Positions 21,397 through 33,100 of a stretch of DNA of 64,000 bases are shown here, piece after piece. Source of the stretch: Metarhizium brunneum. Its lineage: Eukaryota > Ascomycota > Sordariomycetes > Hypocreales > Clavicipitaceae. The translations under genes were made by a program, and so were the position numbers. The notes beneath the pieces were generated by a model. That model was not told where the DNA came from. It made no database searches and saw nothing but the letters and a program-made list of their open reading frames with translations. The stretch is from contig NC_089427.1 of assembly GCF_013426205.1 (NCBI RefSeq), forward strand, positions 930,001-994,000. Direction: 5' to 3'. The number at the start of each line of letters is the position of its first letter. Position 1 is the first letter of the stretch.

Positions 21397-23478
21397 ATGA
21401 GGTTCGTCGACCTGGCCATTGATGTTGCAGCATTGCTCAGCGCCTCGCGATCCGTAGCTGCCAAACATGTCGCCTTGAGATCACGACAGCTTGATGCATA
21501 CGCCAAGACATCAATTATTACTGCGAAATGGCGAGATGCGAAGCCCACTGCGTCGGCTACGCAAAGCGAACCTGAGGACAACAGCAAATCGGAAGGAAAG
21601 CGCGACGCTACGAGTCAACAAACCGATCCTTTGAGCCAAAGCCCGCCTCGAGCCGGAAACGAAGGCCACCAACCACGGGCCAATGAGTCGAGGGAAACTG
21701 GCACTGCTGCCTCCGGATATGCAGAGGCCGTCAAGCAGAGACAGGAGGCTCTGAGGGCTGCCGCAGAACAAAAGGACCTTCCAGAAGGCGTCGATATCGA
21801 CATCTTTCACACTACTCGAGGCTCAAGCGTTCTGAGCTCGGTTCGGAAGAAAAACGCTGCTTCAAGAAGGTCACAACCAGGCGGTCCAGCAAAGGAACAC
21901 CCGTTGCGGCACTGGCCAAGCCCGCCGCCTGTACTACCAGAGGTTGAGGACCCAGTATCTAGAGAAACAAGGCCGGGAGAAAAGACTACCTCACACTCCA
22001 GTGCTACAGTTGCTGAACCACAATCAACTTCGGACATATCACCGGAGCCGGTCCATGAACCAAGCCAACCCGAGACAAAGAAGCTGGACAACGAGACAAT
22101 AGAACTAGCCAAGGACCTGGCCGGTGTGGAGGCCCCAAGCACGCCAACTTATGCTCTCCGGGAGTCAAAAGTTCCGGCGACGCGATTCAGTCGACTCTGG
22201 AACTACGGCGGTCTAGCAGCCGGCATGCTCGGGGGGGCCATGACTGAGGGTGTAAGCAGAGCCTTTGGAGGGGGTGGCCAAGGGTCTGTCCTCTTGAGCG
22301 GGAAGAATATGGAAAGAATGGTGGCGAAGCTGTCGCGAATGCGGGGAGCTGCTCTGAAGCTTGGACAAATGATGAGTTTCCAAGACTCGAAAATGCTCCC
22401 CGGACCTATCCAGGAAGTTCTGCAGCGTGTGCAAGACAGAGCGGACTACATGCCCGCCTGGCAGCGTGACAAGGTCCTGGTGAGCAATCTGGGCGAGAAC
22501 TGGCGAGACCTGTTTAGCGACTTTGAAGAGACGCCCATCGCCGCCGCATCCATCGGCCAGGTTCACAAAGCAACTCTGGAGTCGAGCGGCGAAAAAGTAG
22601 CCGTCAAGATCCAGTTCCCTGGCGTCGCAGACTCCATCAACTCGGACCTAGACAATCTGGGCATACTTTTAAACGCCACAAAGCTACTCCCCAAGGGCCT
22701 CTATCTCAACAAAACCATTGACAACGCCCGCCTTGAGCTCGGCTGGGAATGCGACTACGAGCGCGAGGCCCAGTGCGCCCTCCGTTACAGAGAGCTGCTC
22801 AGGGGTGAAGAAGACGTCTTCGTAGCACCAAACGTCCACCTGGAAGCCTGCGGCAAGCAAGTCCTCACCATGGACTTCATGGACGGCGTGGGCGTCACCC
22901 GCGTCAAGTCCTTCACCCAAGAGCAGCGCGACTGGATCGGCACGCAGATTATGCGCCTGTGCCTCCGCGAAATCACAGAGTTCAAGTTCATGCAGACGGA
23001 CCCCAACTGGACAAACTTCCTATACAACGCCCAGCACAACAAGCTCGTGCTCCTGGATTTCGGCGCCTCCCGCGAGTACCCCGAGGCCTTTGTCAGGGAA
23101 TACGTGCAGCTCCTCGACGCCGCGTCCCGCTCGAACCGCGGCGCCATCAAGGAGCTGTCCGAGAGCCTGGGCTACCTGACCGGCCACGAGAGCAGGGCCA
23201 TGCTCGAGGCGCACACGCAGTCTATACTGACGCTCGCCGAGCCGTTTATGCAGTCTGCCCCCGACGTGTACGATTTCAAGGACCAGACGATTACGGAGAG
23301 AGTCAAGGCCCTCATTCCCGTGATGCTGAGGGAGCGGCTGGCCCCCCCGCCAGAGGAGACGTACAGTCTGCACCGTAAACTAAGCGGCGCGTTTTTGCTG
23401 TGCGCCAGGCTGGGGAGCAGGGTCCCCTGTAAGAAGATGTTTGCGGACAGCGTAAAGAGATCAGGATACGTCAGCTAG
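21397..23478 (+). CDS. COQ8: Mitochondrial atypical kinase COQ8 (ADCK3 / ABC1 / UbiB family)
   Basis: Coq8 is a UbiB-family atypical kinase/ATPase of the mitochondrial inner membrane needed for coenzyme Q biosynthesis and complex Q stability. Single exon, 693 residues from the ATG at 21397. The N-terminus is Arg/Ala-rich and suits a mitochondrial presequence. A long disordered linker reaches to about residue 280. The KxGQ extension is present as LKLGQMMSFQD. The nucleotide loop is the family's Ala-rich AAASIGQVHKA in place of the Gly-rich loop, and is followed by VAVKIQFPGV (catalytic Lys), ECDYEREA, DPNWTNF and LLDFGASREY (metal-binding Asp). All family-defining residues are present. It is convergent with RRP36. 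Confidence 0.95.
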   Translation: MRFVDLAIDVAALLSASRSVAAKHVALRSRQLDAYAKTSIITAKWRDAKPTASATQSEPEDNSKSEGKRDATSQQTDPLSQSPPRAGNEGHQPRANESRETGTAASGYAEAVKQRQEALRAAAEQKDLPEGVDIDIFHTTRGSSVLSSVRKKNAASRRSQPGGPAKEHPLRHWPSPPPVLPEVEDPVSRETRPGEKTTSHSSATVAEPQSTSDISPEPVHEPSQPETKKLDNETIELAKDLAGVEAPSTPTYALRESKVPATRFSRLWNYGGLAAGMLGGAMTEGVSRAFGGGGQGSVLLSGKNMERMVAKLSRMRGAALKLGQMMSFQDSKMLPGPIQEVLQRVQDRADYMPAWQRDKVLVSNLGENWRDLFSDFEETPIAAASIGQVHKATLESSGEKVAVKIQFPGVADSINSDLDNLGILLNATKLLPKGLYLNKTIDNARLELGWECDYEREAQCALRYRELLRGEEDVFVAPNVHLEACGKQVLTMDFMDGVGVTRVKSFTQEQRDWIGTQIMRLCLREITEFKFMQTDPNWTNFLYNAQHNKLVLLDFGASREYPEAFVREYVQLLDAASRSNRGAIKELSESLGYLTGHESRAMLEAHTQSILTLAEPFMQSAPDVYDFKDQTITERVKALIPVMLRERLAPPPEETYSLHRKLSGAFLLCARLGSRVPCKKMFADSVKRSGYVS

Positions 23479-23799
23479 AACAGGACAGGGAGGACGGACG
23501 CTCGCATCACCGCATGTATAACAGAATAGATGGGGAAAAGTTAGACGGGCATTTTGGTGTACGTGTACGATATAGACGGGCTTGAGACGGACTCGTAGCT
23601 TTCAACTTCGAGTCGACCAATTACACGCCAAAGCAGATTATCCAGCACACGTAGAGAAACATTTCCGCATTCGTGAATACAATACCAATGCTCAAATTCA
23701 GCGCAAAATGCACATTACAAGATTCAAAACACTCGGCATGTGATGATGGCCAAAGTCAACTAACTGACAACGGGGTATTCGCACCTCCGAAACCAAAAT
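23479..23799. other. Convergent 3' gap COQ8 / RRP36
   Basis: These 321 bases hold 3' untranslated sequence of two convergent genes. I see nothing else in them. Confidence 0.5.
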
Positions 23800-24790
23800 T
23801 CACCTCTCCCTCCGCTGCAGCCCATCCAGCTCCTTCTTCTCCCTGCCACTGACCTTCTTGCGCCTCCGCTCAATGGCCCTGTCCACCTGGCCCTTTGTCA
23901 TCCTGTCGTACCTGCCGAGCAGCAGCTGCTTCTTCTGCTCGCTCTTCTTGAGGTAGAAGGGCGTCTTGCCCTGCGCCACCAGGTCCTTCTCCTTCCTCCT
24001 GTGCTCGGCCAGCAGCCTGTCCTCGTCGTCCTTGCTGGCGCGGGACTTCTTCTTGGACTCCATGGACATGAGCTGGCGCTTGAGCTCGTCGCGCGCGCGC
24101 TCGTCCTTGGTGGCTTTGATTTGCGCCCGCAGGTCGGCCATTTCGCTGTCGCGGTAGTCGTCGAGGAAGGCGTAGGCGCTGCGGGCCTTGGCCTCGTCGA
24201 GCTTGCCGATCCTGTTGACGGACGGGTCGAAGCGCGGGTCGCGCGCTTTGCGGCGGTTGTCGGGGATGATTTCGCGCATGCGGGAGACGGGCCGCTTGGA
24301 GGTTTGCTCGAGGGGCGCGTGTTTGGAGGAGCGTTTTGGAGGCGCCGTCCTGGGGGGTTTGGAGGGTTCCTTTTGGAGGGAGCGGCGGGTTTCTTGGGGC
24401 GGTTGGTGGTCGGAGGGTTTGGGGGTTTTGGATTTTCGGGCTGCGGGGGGGAGGGAGGCTTGGGCGCGGGCGAGGGCGCCGAAGGAGATGGATGTTAGGT
24501 CGGCTTTTGGTGTGTCGTCAGAGGACTGGTTACGGCATCAGTATCGGATGATGGATGATGGAAGGCGTGGGTTGCAAATATACCTCTGGATCACTCTCTG
24601 CAGATTCATCCTGTTCGTCGTCGTCGTCATCGTCGACATTGCTCTCGGGGCTGCCAATTCCTTCCTCGGCTGGCCCATGGTCATCCGAGAGGTCATCTTC
24701 CGACTCGGGCTCTGGTTCCCATTTGTCTTCGCGTCTTGGCCGTACCCGGCGCTCAAGGCCGAGCGACGGTACCTTTCTTTTGGAGGACAT
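23800..24790 (-). CDS. RRP36: rRNA processing protein RRP36
   Basis: Rrp36 is a nucleolar component of the early 90S pre-ribosome needed for 18S rRNA cleavage at A0-A2. Two exons, 24584-24790 and 23800-24525, are joined by a 58-bp intron and give 310 residues. Residues 1-70 are acidic (runs of Asp/Glu), followed by a Pro/Lys-rich linker. The family domain begins near residue 150 with SRMREIIPDNRRKARDPRFD and continues with AYAFLDDYRDSEMADLRAQI. A Lys/Arg-rich coiled coil (TPFYLKKSEQKKQLLLGRYD) and a basic tail end the protein. The second exon is very rich in G/C at third positions. The divergent neighbour is the FCP1-like gene. Confidence 0.92.
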
Positions 24791-25300
24791 GGTATTGTGA
24801 AATTACACCATGTGTCGGTTGATTAGCTGGTAGGCAACAACTTGCTGTGCAACAGTGCGCTGAGAACTGAGGATGGAAACGGCGATTGTAGATTTTTTTG
24901 AAGCGGGATGTCGCTTATCGATAAGAAACTTGGTGGTGCGGAATATTCCCTCTACCCTGTAGTTTCAACTGTCCAAGGCGATTTCTCTGCATTCCGACAT
25001 AACAGTCGCTCTGGTAATTTATAAGTTTAATACTTTCTCATTAGTGGTAGTAGTGCCTTGTATACTAGTGTAGTTATAGTGAATACCTGAAGCATTCCGG
25101 CTCTTGTGGTCGTGTTGACGGTGTATGCTACTGCTGCGGGACACTCAGCAAGACTCGGAACATGGCGCAGAGGGCCACACAGATAATAGACCATTCCCAT
25201 AGACGAGAAATGGGTATAGAACTATAGCATGAAATTTACTAACACGGGAACCTTTTTTCTCAAATAAAATACCCCCGAGATCTCACTGGACGATACTAAA
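24791..25300. promoter_or_regulatory. Divergent region RRP36 / FCP1-like gene
   Basis: A 510-bp intergenic region with an AT-rich centre (about 25000-25100) between two head-to-head genes. No distinct element was recognised. Confidence 0.4.
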
Positions 25301-26630
25301 ATGCCCCAAAACACCCAACAGTTCCAATGTTCGATAAGCCTGTCATCTTGCATTCACTCGGACCTCACACTTGACAGGTCCATGTCCAAGCAGGCCCACC
25401 TCGCCTCCCCGCCAGCCGCCAGGTCCCGCCCCCACCAGCTGGGCAGGTGCCGCAGGGACCCCTTTCTCAAGCCGGGCCGCATCGAAAAACGTCGAGTGGA
25501 AACCACCAAGCGACTTCAATCCCAACTTGATCGCAAACGTTAGCCGCAACATCCAGCCCCTAGACACCGCCCGAACGTCAGCCGCCCATCCCCTTCTCCC
25601 GGACAACGTCTCTCGCAACGACCAAATACCAATGGCTGCAGGCCTACCAGGCCGCAGCCTCTCAGCCGCCATGACCAAGCCATCCCTCAAGCAAACAACA
25701 TTAAACGCTCTCGCCAACTCCTTCACGCCAGCAAGCGCCCTCGCACTCGGCAAGAAGAAGGCCACCGCCACCGAAGCCAACGCCAAGAAGGGAATCAAGC
25801 GCAAGACCGGCAGAAAGGGCCTTCGAAACATCCAACCCCCCCAAGCGTCAGTCCCCAGCAAAACGCAAAACCCACCACCGAACCCAGCGATACTGACACC
25901 CAAAACCACCAGCCCATCAGAAGACGACGCCAAACCCCCCAAACCGCGACAGCCTCCCTCCCTCTCGTCGGGCGGCATCCCCTCCCCCTCCACGCACTAC
26001 CTGACGCAGTCCCTCGCGCCGCCCACGCTGCTCCCCCAGCCGCGCCGCATCCTCGTCATCCTCGACCTCAACGGCACCCTCCTCCACCGGCCCTCGCCCC
26101 GGCGCCCGTCGCACTTCGTCGAGCGCCCCCACGCCCGGAGCTTCCTCAAGTACTGCCTCGACACGTTCCACCTGGCGATATGGTCGTCCGCGCGGCCCCA
26201 AAACGTAAACAACATGGTCGCCCAGCTCCTCACGCCCGACGAGTGCGCGCGCTGCGTCGTCGTCTGGGCCCGCGACCGCCTCGGCCTCTCGGGCGACGAC
26301 TACGACGCCCGCGTCCAGGTGTACAAGAGGCTCTCCAGCCTCTGGGACGACCCGCGCGTCAGGGCCTCCCACCCGGACGCCGCCGCCGGCTCGTGCTGGG
26401 ACCAGTCCAACACCGTGCTGGTCGACGACTCGCGCGAGAAGGGCAGGAGCGAGCCCTACAACATCCTGCCCGTGCCCGAGTTCTCCGGCCTGCAGGCTGA
26501 GTCGCCCCATGTCTTGCCCCAGGTTCACGATTACCTGAACGCACTGTGCTTCCAGGCCGACGTCAGTCGGTACATGCGCGAAAATCCATTCCGTTTGGAC
26601 TCTGGGTACACCTTACCGGGGGCCTCTTGA
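25301..26630 (+). CDS. FCP1/NLI-interacting-factor-like HAD phosphatase, DxN variant
   Basis: The frame is open from an in-frame stop at 25335-25337 to the TGA at 26628-26630, but its first in-frame ATG is at 25632. A spliced start at ATG 25301 is possible: donor at 25329, acceptor ending 25377, 49-bp intron, phase kept. The donor GTTCGA is weak, so the N-terminus is uncertain. The first 200 residues are Pro/Lys-rich and disordered. The HAD domain follows: LVILDLNGTLLHR (motif I), FHLAIWSSARPQNV (motif II) and NTVLVDDSREKG (motif IV). Motif I reads D-L-N instead of the D-x-D of active FCP1/SCP phosphatases, so the general-acid Asp is replaced. It may be weakly active, differently active or a phospho-binding protein. 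A nuclear or mitochondrial location is not evident. Confidence 0.8.
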
Positions 26631-27142
26631 TCAGTTTTTTTTTGGTTCTTGTTTGCCCATTGACCATTGGGCCTGATGGAATTTCTGTCCAAGTTTTCGG
26701 CTCCCCAAGAGCATGCTGGTATGCGACCAAGGACTGTGACGAGGCCGGTGTGAAGCTGAAGAGGTTGATGGATGAGAGCTTGGTACGGATGTTTGGTAAG
26801 CCCGAGTTTGTGACGCCATGGAATTTTAGCATAAGTGGCCAACGATAGACATTGTCATTCTTGCGATACCCAATCTTATATAGACTAAACGACGAATACA
26901 TCACGATAAATGTTTCGGCAGGCATTCTTAGACTTGTCAATCCACTTGATATTTCTTCGTTTCACTACTGACAAGAGCCTTTATATTTGATCTGACTTGA
27001 CAATATTAGAAAGCGCCATGGCAGTCATGTCACAACATGCATCACTACATGCCTTCCCATCCCCCCCTTATCCTCCCATTCATCCCATTTCAATCATGTG
27101 CCATCATCATCATTTCATTCCGGGTAGCCCCGCCCTTAACAC
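26631..27142. other. Convergent 3' gap, FCP1-like gene / EF1-gamma
   Basis: Untranslated 3' sequence of two convergent genes. Several short frames here have no coding support. Confidence 0.5.
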
Positions 27143-28797
27143 TTATTTGAAGACCTTGTCGCCGGCGTGCTCATACTCCTTACCGTTGACGGTGATAGGC
27201 TTGCCGCATTCCCAGTGCAGCTCAACAAAGGCACGGTCCTCGGCATTCTTGGGGTCAAGCTTCTTGAAGGTGTACTGCTCGTAGTCCGGAGCGACGTCAA
27301 AAACGGGCAAGAACTCCTGGCCACGGATGATAAAAGCACCCTGGATAACGGAGTCGAAGTCCTTTCCGAAGACGGAGGCGACTCCGAAAACGTACTTGCG
27401 GGAAGCCTCAATTCGCTCAGTGAAGCCACCGATGAGGTTCTTGGACATGAAAGTCATCTTGAGCTCATCGTTGTAGTTGTAGTCAGCACGCCAGATGGAG
27501 TACTCCTCGAAAGGAACAGTCTCCCAGACCCACTTCATGGTCTCGGGGAGGGTGCCAGCCGTCCTGGAGTTGGAGTAGTTGCGCTTCAACTCGTCGAGAG
27601 GGAAGGTGGCGCGGGGCAAAAGGTCAATAGGGTGCTTGGGCTTGGGAGCAGGGGCGGGCTCATCCTCCTCAGCTGCAGCAGCGGGCTTAGCAGCAGGCTT
27701 GGGGGCGGCCTTGGGAGCCTCAGGCTTCTTGGGAGGGACATTGGTCAAGGCAGGCTTCTCAAGGAGAGGCAGCTGCTTGGCAACGGCAGTGATGATGGGC
27801 TGGTTGACAACGGTCTCGTACCAACGAGTGGTGTTGGGGTGCTCCTGGCGCCACTGCTTGTCGAAGAAGTACTGGAAGCCACGGTTGAGGAGAGGGGCGC
27901 AGAACAGGTCAGCGAGGGTGATGCGCTCGCCAACCAGGAAGGTGTTGTTGAGCAAGTACTTCTCAATGACATCGACGGCCTTCTCAACGACCTTGGAGGC
28001 GTCATCAACATTCTTCTTGTTGTAGGGGGCCTTGCCAACGAGCGGTCGGAACCAGTCGCCGAGAGGCTGGACGACCTCAGAGTTGACGAAAGACATCCAC
28101 TTCAGGATGGAAGCATAGCTAGCAAAAAGTCAGCACTTGGAAAGCCAGAGAACCAACGGCTTAAGAGGAAACACGTACTCCTGCTTGGTCTTGCCAAGAA
28201 GGGTGGTCTTCTCATTCTGAGAGGTCACTATCGCAGACAATGTTAGTGTCTGGTCCAACCAAAAGAGGGTTAACGGCTCAGTTGATCGAGGAATTATAAA
28301 GAAGGCAATTTAGGCAGAGATCAGAAGTTAGGCTTTATCCACACAAGAAAGAAACTTTCAGACAGGGATAACTGTATAAAAAATGAAAGGCTAAGTCATC
28401 ACACACACTGAACTCCAACAGACAAATATCGGTTGCTGCTGGAGGAAAATAGCAGAGTTTGACAAACAGTCGTACAAGAGCAGAGAGGACCTACCGTAAA
28501 TGGCGACAGCAATCGCCTCGGAGAGGGCAAAGCCATCCTCGCCAACGAAGGCAGGGATCTTGCCAAGCCCATTGGCATTCTGGTGCTCGGCAGTGGGCTT
28601 GCCAAACTCGACCTCGGAGATCTTGAGGTCGAGGTTGTTGGCCTTCGCGACCGCCTTGATGGCGACGGAGCGGGGGTTGTCCTACAATCAGACAGAATGG
28701 TTAGGAGACAAGCTTCGTGATTTGATAAGCGAAGAAGGAGCTGCAAGGTCAGACTCGTTCGACATACAGAGTGGGTGAAGAGGGTGCCGAAAGCCAT
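27143..28797 (-). CDS. CAM1: Translation elongation factor 1-gamma (eEF1B gamma)
   Basis: eEF1B gamma is the structural subunit of the complex that recharges eEF1A with GTP. Four exons, 28768-28797, 28495-28681, 28179-28227 and 27143-28118, with introns of 86, 267 and 60 bp, give 413 residues. The N-terminal GST-like fold comprises residues 1-85 (FGTLFTHSDNPRS, KIPAFVGEDGFALSEAIAVA) and the helical half to about 215 (LLNNTFLVGERITLADLF). A Lys/Pro/Ala-rich linker follows (KPEAPKAAPKPAAKP), then the conserved C-terminal EF1G domain (HPIDLLPRATFPLDELKRNY to ELHWECGKPITVNG, ending DKVFK). The first exon is only 30 nt and the first two introns are long, common for a highly expressed gene. The codons are strongly biased. 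It is divergent from the mitoribosomal uS9m gene. Confidence 0.96.
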
Positions 28798-29114
28798 CTT
28801 TTCAATGTTTCTCCGTTACGAAAGATGTGATGCAGAGGAAGAAGAATCAAGTTTAAGAGAGGAGTCGAGGAAATTTTTATTAAAACGGGGAGCTTGTCGA
28901 ACTGCCCCTCGCAGCGTGGCTGGTGAGTGGCTGGTGCCACTTCTTCTGTCTAATTGAATCTTATCTTCACGTGACAATCAACGGAGCTTTTCTGGTGTGC
29001 CAGGTTTTCGATTTCTGACCCAGCGCCAGGACAGGAGCTTTTGAGCTTCGATCGAGAGGGGGAAAAGCGACGACAAGCGACAGCAATCGAGAATTGCGGC
29101 GGCAAGTGGTCATC
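28798..29114. promoter_or_regulatory. Shared divergent promoter of EF1-gamma and uS9m
   Basis: These 317 bases lie between two translation genes facing away from each other, one cytosolic and one mitochondrial. No TATA box is clear. Confidence 0.5.
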
Positions 29115-30114
29115 ATGGCCACTTTTACGAACGGTATGCGGCATTTCAGATACCCAAGACAGCTCGCGAGCCCGCAATGGCACCATCACCAGACCTGGAG
29201 GTTACCAGCGCCCCTATGCATCCGAGCAATCAACACGGCGGCCAGAAACGACGATGCCACTGCCACGAGCCTAGTTGAATCCGTCCAGATCCCTTATCAG
29301 GGCGTTACGCACGCCCGAACCGTTCCCGCGACCCCGTCGTATTTCTCAAGAGAACCCCAGTTCAACGACCTGTACATTCGGATATCGAACCTCCTGACCC
29401 GATACCATCACCTGCCTACGGTGTCGCCCGGCGAAGCTCCCCAGGTTCCATGGACGAAGCTGGAGGAGATGCGCGCCCAAATGGGCGAGCCCATCAAGGC
29501 AATGCACTATCAAAAGGTTATTCGCGTGGCCAAGCGACTCAATCTGATTGAACCCAGTCTACGGCCGGCCGAGGTCAAGATTGCTCTTCAGGAGTTTGCG
29601 CGTGACATCAACCCTTTTCTCAACATGCCCAACCCAATCACCATTGACAGGTTCGGCCGTGCCGTCGGAGTGGGCAAGCGAAAGGCCTCTACAGCACGCG
29701 CCTTTGTCGTCGAGGGAACAGGGGAGGTCCTGGTCAATGGGAAGCCGCTGAGCGAGGCTTTTGGCCGCGTCCACGACCGTGAGAGTGCCGTCTGGGCTCT
29801 CACAGCAACAGAGAGGCTGGACAAGTACAACGTCTGGGTTCTCGTGGAAGGGGGCGGCACTACTGGACAAGCTGAAGCGATAACACTTGCTGTGGCCAAG
29901 GCTTTGGTTGCTCATGAGCCAGCGTTGAAGACGGCTCTGCGAAAAGGTATGGACGCATTGATCAGTTCCTCTAGCCACCTTCACTATGGCTATGTAGCCT
30001 GCATACTAATCAGACTTCACAGCTGGGTGCATCACCAGGGACCCAAGAACTGTTGAGAGGAAGAAGCACGGCCACGTAAAGGCTCGCAAGATGCCGGCAT
30101 GGGTCAAGCGGTAG
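29115..30114 (+). CDS. MRPS9: Mitochondrial small-subunit ribosomal protein uS9m
   Basis: Two exons, 29115-29946 and 30023-30114, are joined by a 76-bp intron and give 307 residues. The start is the ATG of [16 protein letters not shown], which reads as a mitochondrial presequence rich in Arg/His and poor in acidic residues. The middle is a mitochondria-specific extension. The S9 domain starts near residue 185: [20 protein letters not shown], then [10 protein letters not shown] and [19 protein letters not shown]. The second exon supplies the conserved basic tail [20 protein letters not shown], which reaches the decoding site in bacterial S9. Reading through the intron would lose this tail, so the splice is well supported. 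Confidence 0.95.
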
Positions 30115-33100
30115 TCGAATATTTTTTTTTAGTTCCCGAATCCCTGGTTGCCGCCAAGTCTTGTCCATCACGCGTCATGACCTTGCGGCTTCTTCCAAGA
30201 GCTCGTCCATGTATATTAGTGCTTCGAATGAGAAGACGTCATCTCTTCGGGCAAAAATCCCCGAGTGTGTATTATGGATATTCTTAGCCTCCGTCATAGT
30301 ACCTGCATATGAAGAAATACCCTGATTTCGATCTCCACCGTGGCTAGCCCCGGCCTAGAGATGCGCGGCATTTAAAAGTCCGCGGTGCTCAGTGCCACTC
30401 GGACTTCGCTGATGGTACCCTCGCGCTGAATGCCGAGAAAGAGCCATCGTGATGGGTGTATGTATGATTGGATAGCTAACAATAGCGAGCAGATGGAATT
30501 ATTCCGAAGAGCCATTTCGTGTGGGGATGTTACACGACCAAACAACAGCAGTTTTGGTCGTGGAGGTTATTGGTCCGGTTAATAGGCTTTTTGTCTGCTA
30601 GCTTCAACGTTGGTTGCCGGTTGGGATTGATTCCTATGGCGACAACGACGATCACCTTGTGTCAGATATAGCGTCAACCGCTGATAGAGGGCCACTTGCC
30701 CTGAGAAAGCTGGACGAAAAGACCCAGTTACCCACGGCTTCGGTGGTGGGATTGCTACCCAAGGTAGTGATTTGTGGCCAAGGCAAGCTAGCTCTGTTGG
30801 TTGAATTGAATGCCATGCCTGTACGAGTTGCAACACGGTTGAGCCTGTGATAAAAGAGCCCCCGTGCCCAGGTATAAATACAAATGTCCCCAGTACCTCG
30901 AAAGCCCTTGGCATCGTGTACCAATTTTTCTAATTGGCATCCGGGGGCGGCAAATATGAAATATCCGCCACGCTCTTCTCGCCCTGTACTCTACGCAGCG
31001 GCCGACAACAGACCGGCGTCTGTTTCTGTAAAGGGCAATTTTCCTCGACCTAGCACACTCTGTCCCGTGTTTTTCTTTTAGACTCACATGCAACATGGCG
31101 TCGATAGTAACATCCCGTAAAGACAACTAGTTTAGTGTCGTTTCGGCCAGTGACATCGAGGGAAGGGCTATACAACTTCGCAAGCTGACCAGTCAAGGGC
31201 TTTGGGCGTCGGGAAGAAACTCGACGATCCTGCCTACCCCAGGTCCTTGCTCAACCAGGGTTCATCTCGTTTTTCTTTTGTGTTTAAACCCCAAACAAAG
31301 CACCCAGGCGCGCTCAAAGCATGACGTGCATGTGGCGGCCGGCAACAACAACAGGACCAAGACGCCGTTTGTCTGCAACTAGTAGTAGCCAAAAAGAGCT
31401 TGCGGGGAGGCTCAAGTCGGGATTTCAACGAGATACGGGAATGGCCGTGCCTCTGGGATAGTAGCAGCCGTGCGCGTCCCCATGTGAATGTTGATGGCAG
31501 GCGCGGCTACTTCTTGCATCCTTACATGTAAGTCTTTCATTGCTACTTTGCATTCTGCCACCGCCTGGCCTCACTTCCGCGCTGGCAGAGGAAGAGAAAG
31601 GATAATAAAGCCAAGCCCCGTGCGTCATGAGGTTGAAATGGACTACACCTACTCCGTACTCCGTACACGCGTAGAGTGAACAGTGTCCGACACCGGCGGC
31701 GCAAACGCCGACAATACGTAATGCTAGGAGCGCAGGTGCGCAGGTGCTTTTTTTCTTTCAATGTCGTCTTTTCTTCCCGTTTTTACGGGCGTGCTCTTTG
31801 TTCGATGACGCCCCTTTCCGACTCCCTCGGCGCATAAAGGCGGCGAGATGCATGGCTTGCGAACCTTATGCAGGTCTGATGCGGAGGCGGCGGGAAGGTT
31901 TAGTCGGTCATGGTGGCCTGCGAGTCGATGGCGTTCCGATGAAATCGGGGACCCCGACCCTGCCAGAAAAAGAATCGGACGCCATCAAATGGTCCTCGTG
32001 TATCGGGGGACACGGGGAGGGCGTTGGTTGTGATGACAGCTGAAACTCGCGAATTCGCTATAATAGTGTTACTGGTACTGATAGCAGGGCTAGTAATACC
32101 ACTGAGTGAGTGCAGACATGGAGGGGGAAAAAGGTCAACGTTCTAGAAAATAGTGGAGGTCACAGAGTGACCACCCCCCCTTCTCAAACAATTGTTTTAG
32201 CTTTCTCCTTAATTGTGACCTTGCAAGGTTGCCAAGATTTGTCAAAGGAGCCATGTAGCGGCGAGATACGGTCAATGCGGCTGCGCGGGTGGTTGGGAGT
32301 CTGGACGCCTGCTGGACCTGTGTCAATACAATACGTATGTCCTCGAGTACACAACTAATTACGTACTCGGATAGGGGAGGAAATTGTTGGCGTCTGAATT
32401 GGTGACGCGTGAGCACATCTTTGCCTCGCGTAATGCTCAAGTACCGAGGTCGCCATCTATCACGCCAATGGTTCGGCATCTCGAGAGCCAAACCCGCTCG
32501 CGAGAGGATCAATGATGCCGGTATGCCACAACCGCATAATAACACGACGGAATAAACTAGCAACAGCCGCCGTCCAATCAAGAGGGACTCCGATTTCTCT
32601 CAACACTGACAAGTGTTCTTGGCGAGGCAAGATAAGCAGTTGGCAACGTACTACTAATCCAAACCATGTGCATTACGACCGCTGGATTGGCAAGCTGGTC
32701 GGCTGGCCGTGGCATCATGTGGAACCAAGCAAAACAGCGTCCATTGACGCCAAGAGTCGGCGGGGTCGGCCATGAATGAGATTTTTGCGAGTGAGCTAGG
32801 CTTTTCGAGTGCTGCGCTGCCAGCAAACTCCGCCCATGTGCTCCACGAGGCTGAAAAGGGCCGACGAACTTGTGTGCTCAATGTTGGTATTTTTGTCCAA
32901 TACCCTGCCGGAGATCCCCTCTGTAACCTCGAAACCTAGCAGGACCCTTTTCCAGCAGGACCCACCGGTTGGCCAGTTGACCTGTGGCTGGATATTTTCG
33001 GCGCTTGAATTCCGGCTCTCAGACAGGCCCTTGGCCATGCAAAGGCAACTGCCCGGTCATGTCAGGCCAAAGTCCAACTACAGCACAATACACGAAGAAG

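Noticed and set aside
25917..26528. 203-codon frame antisense to the FCP1-like HAD domain
   Set aside because: The sense strand has clear HAD motifs; the antisense product is a Gly/Arg/Val composition artefact.
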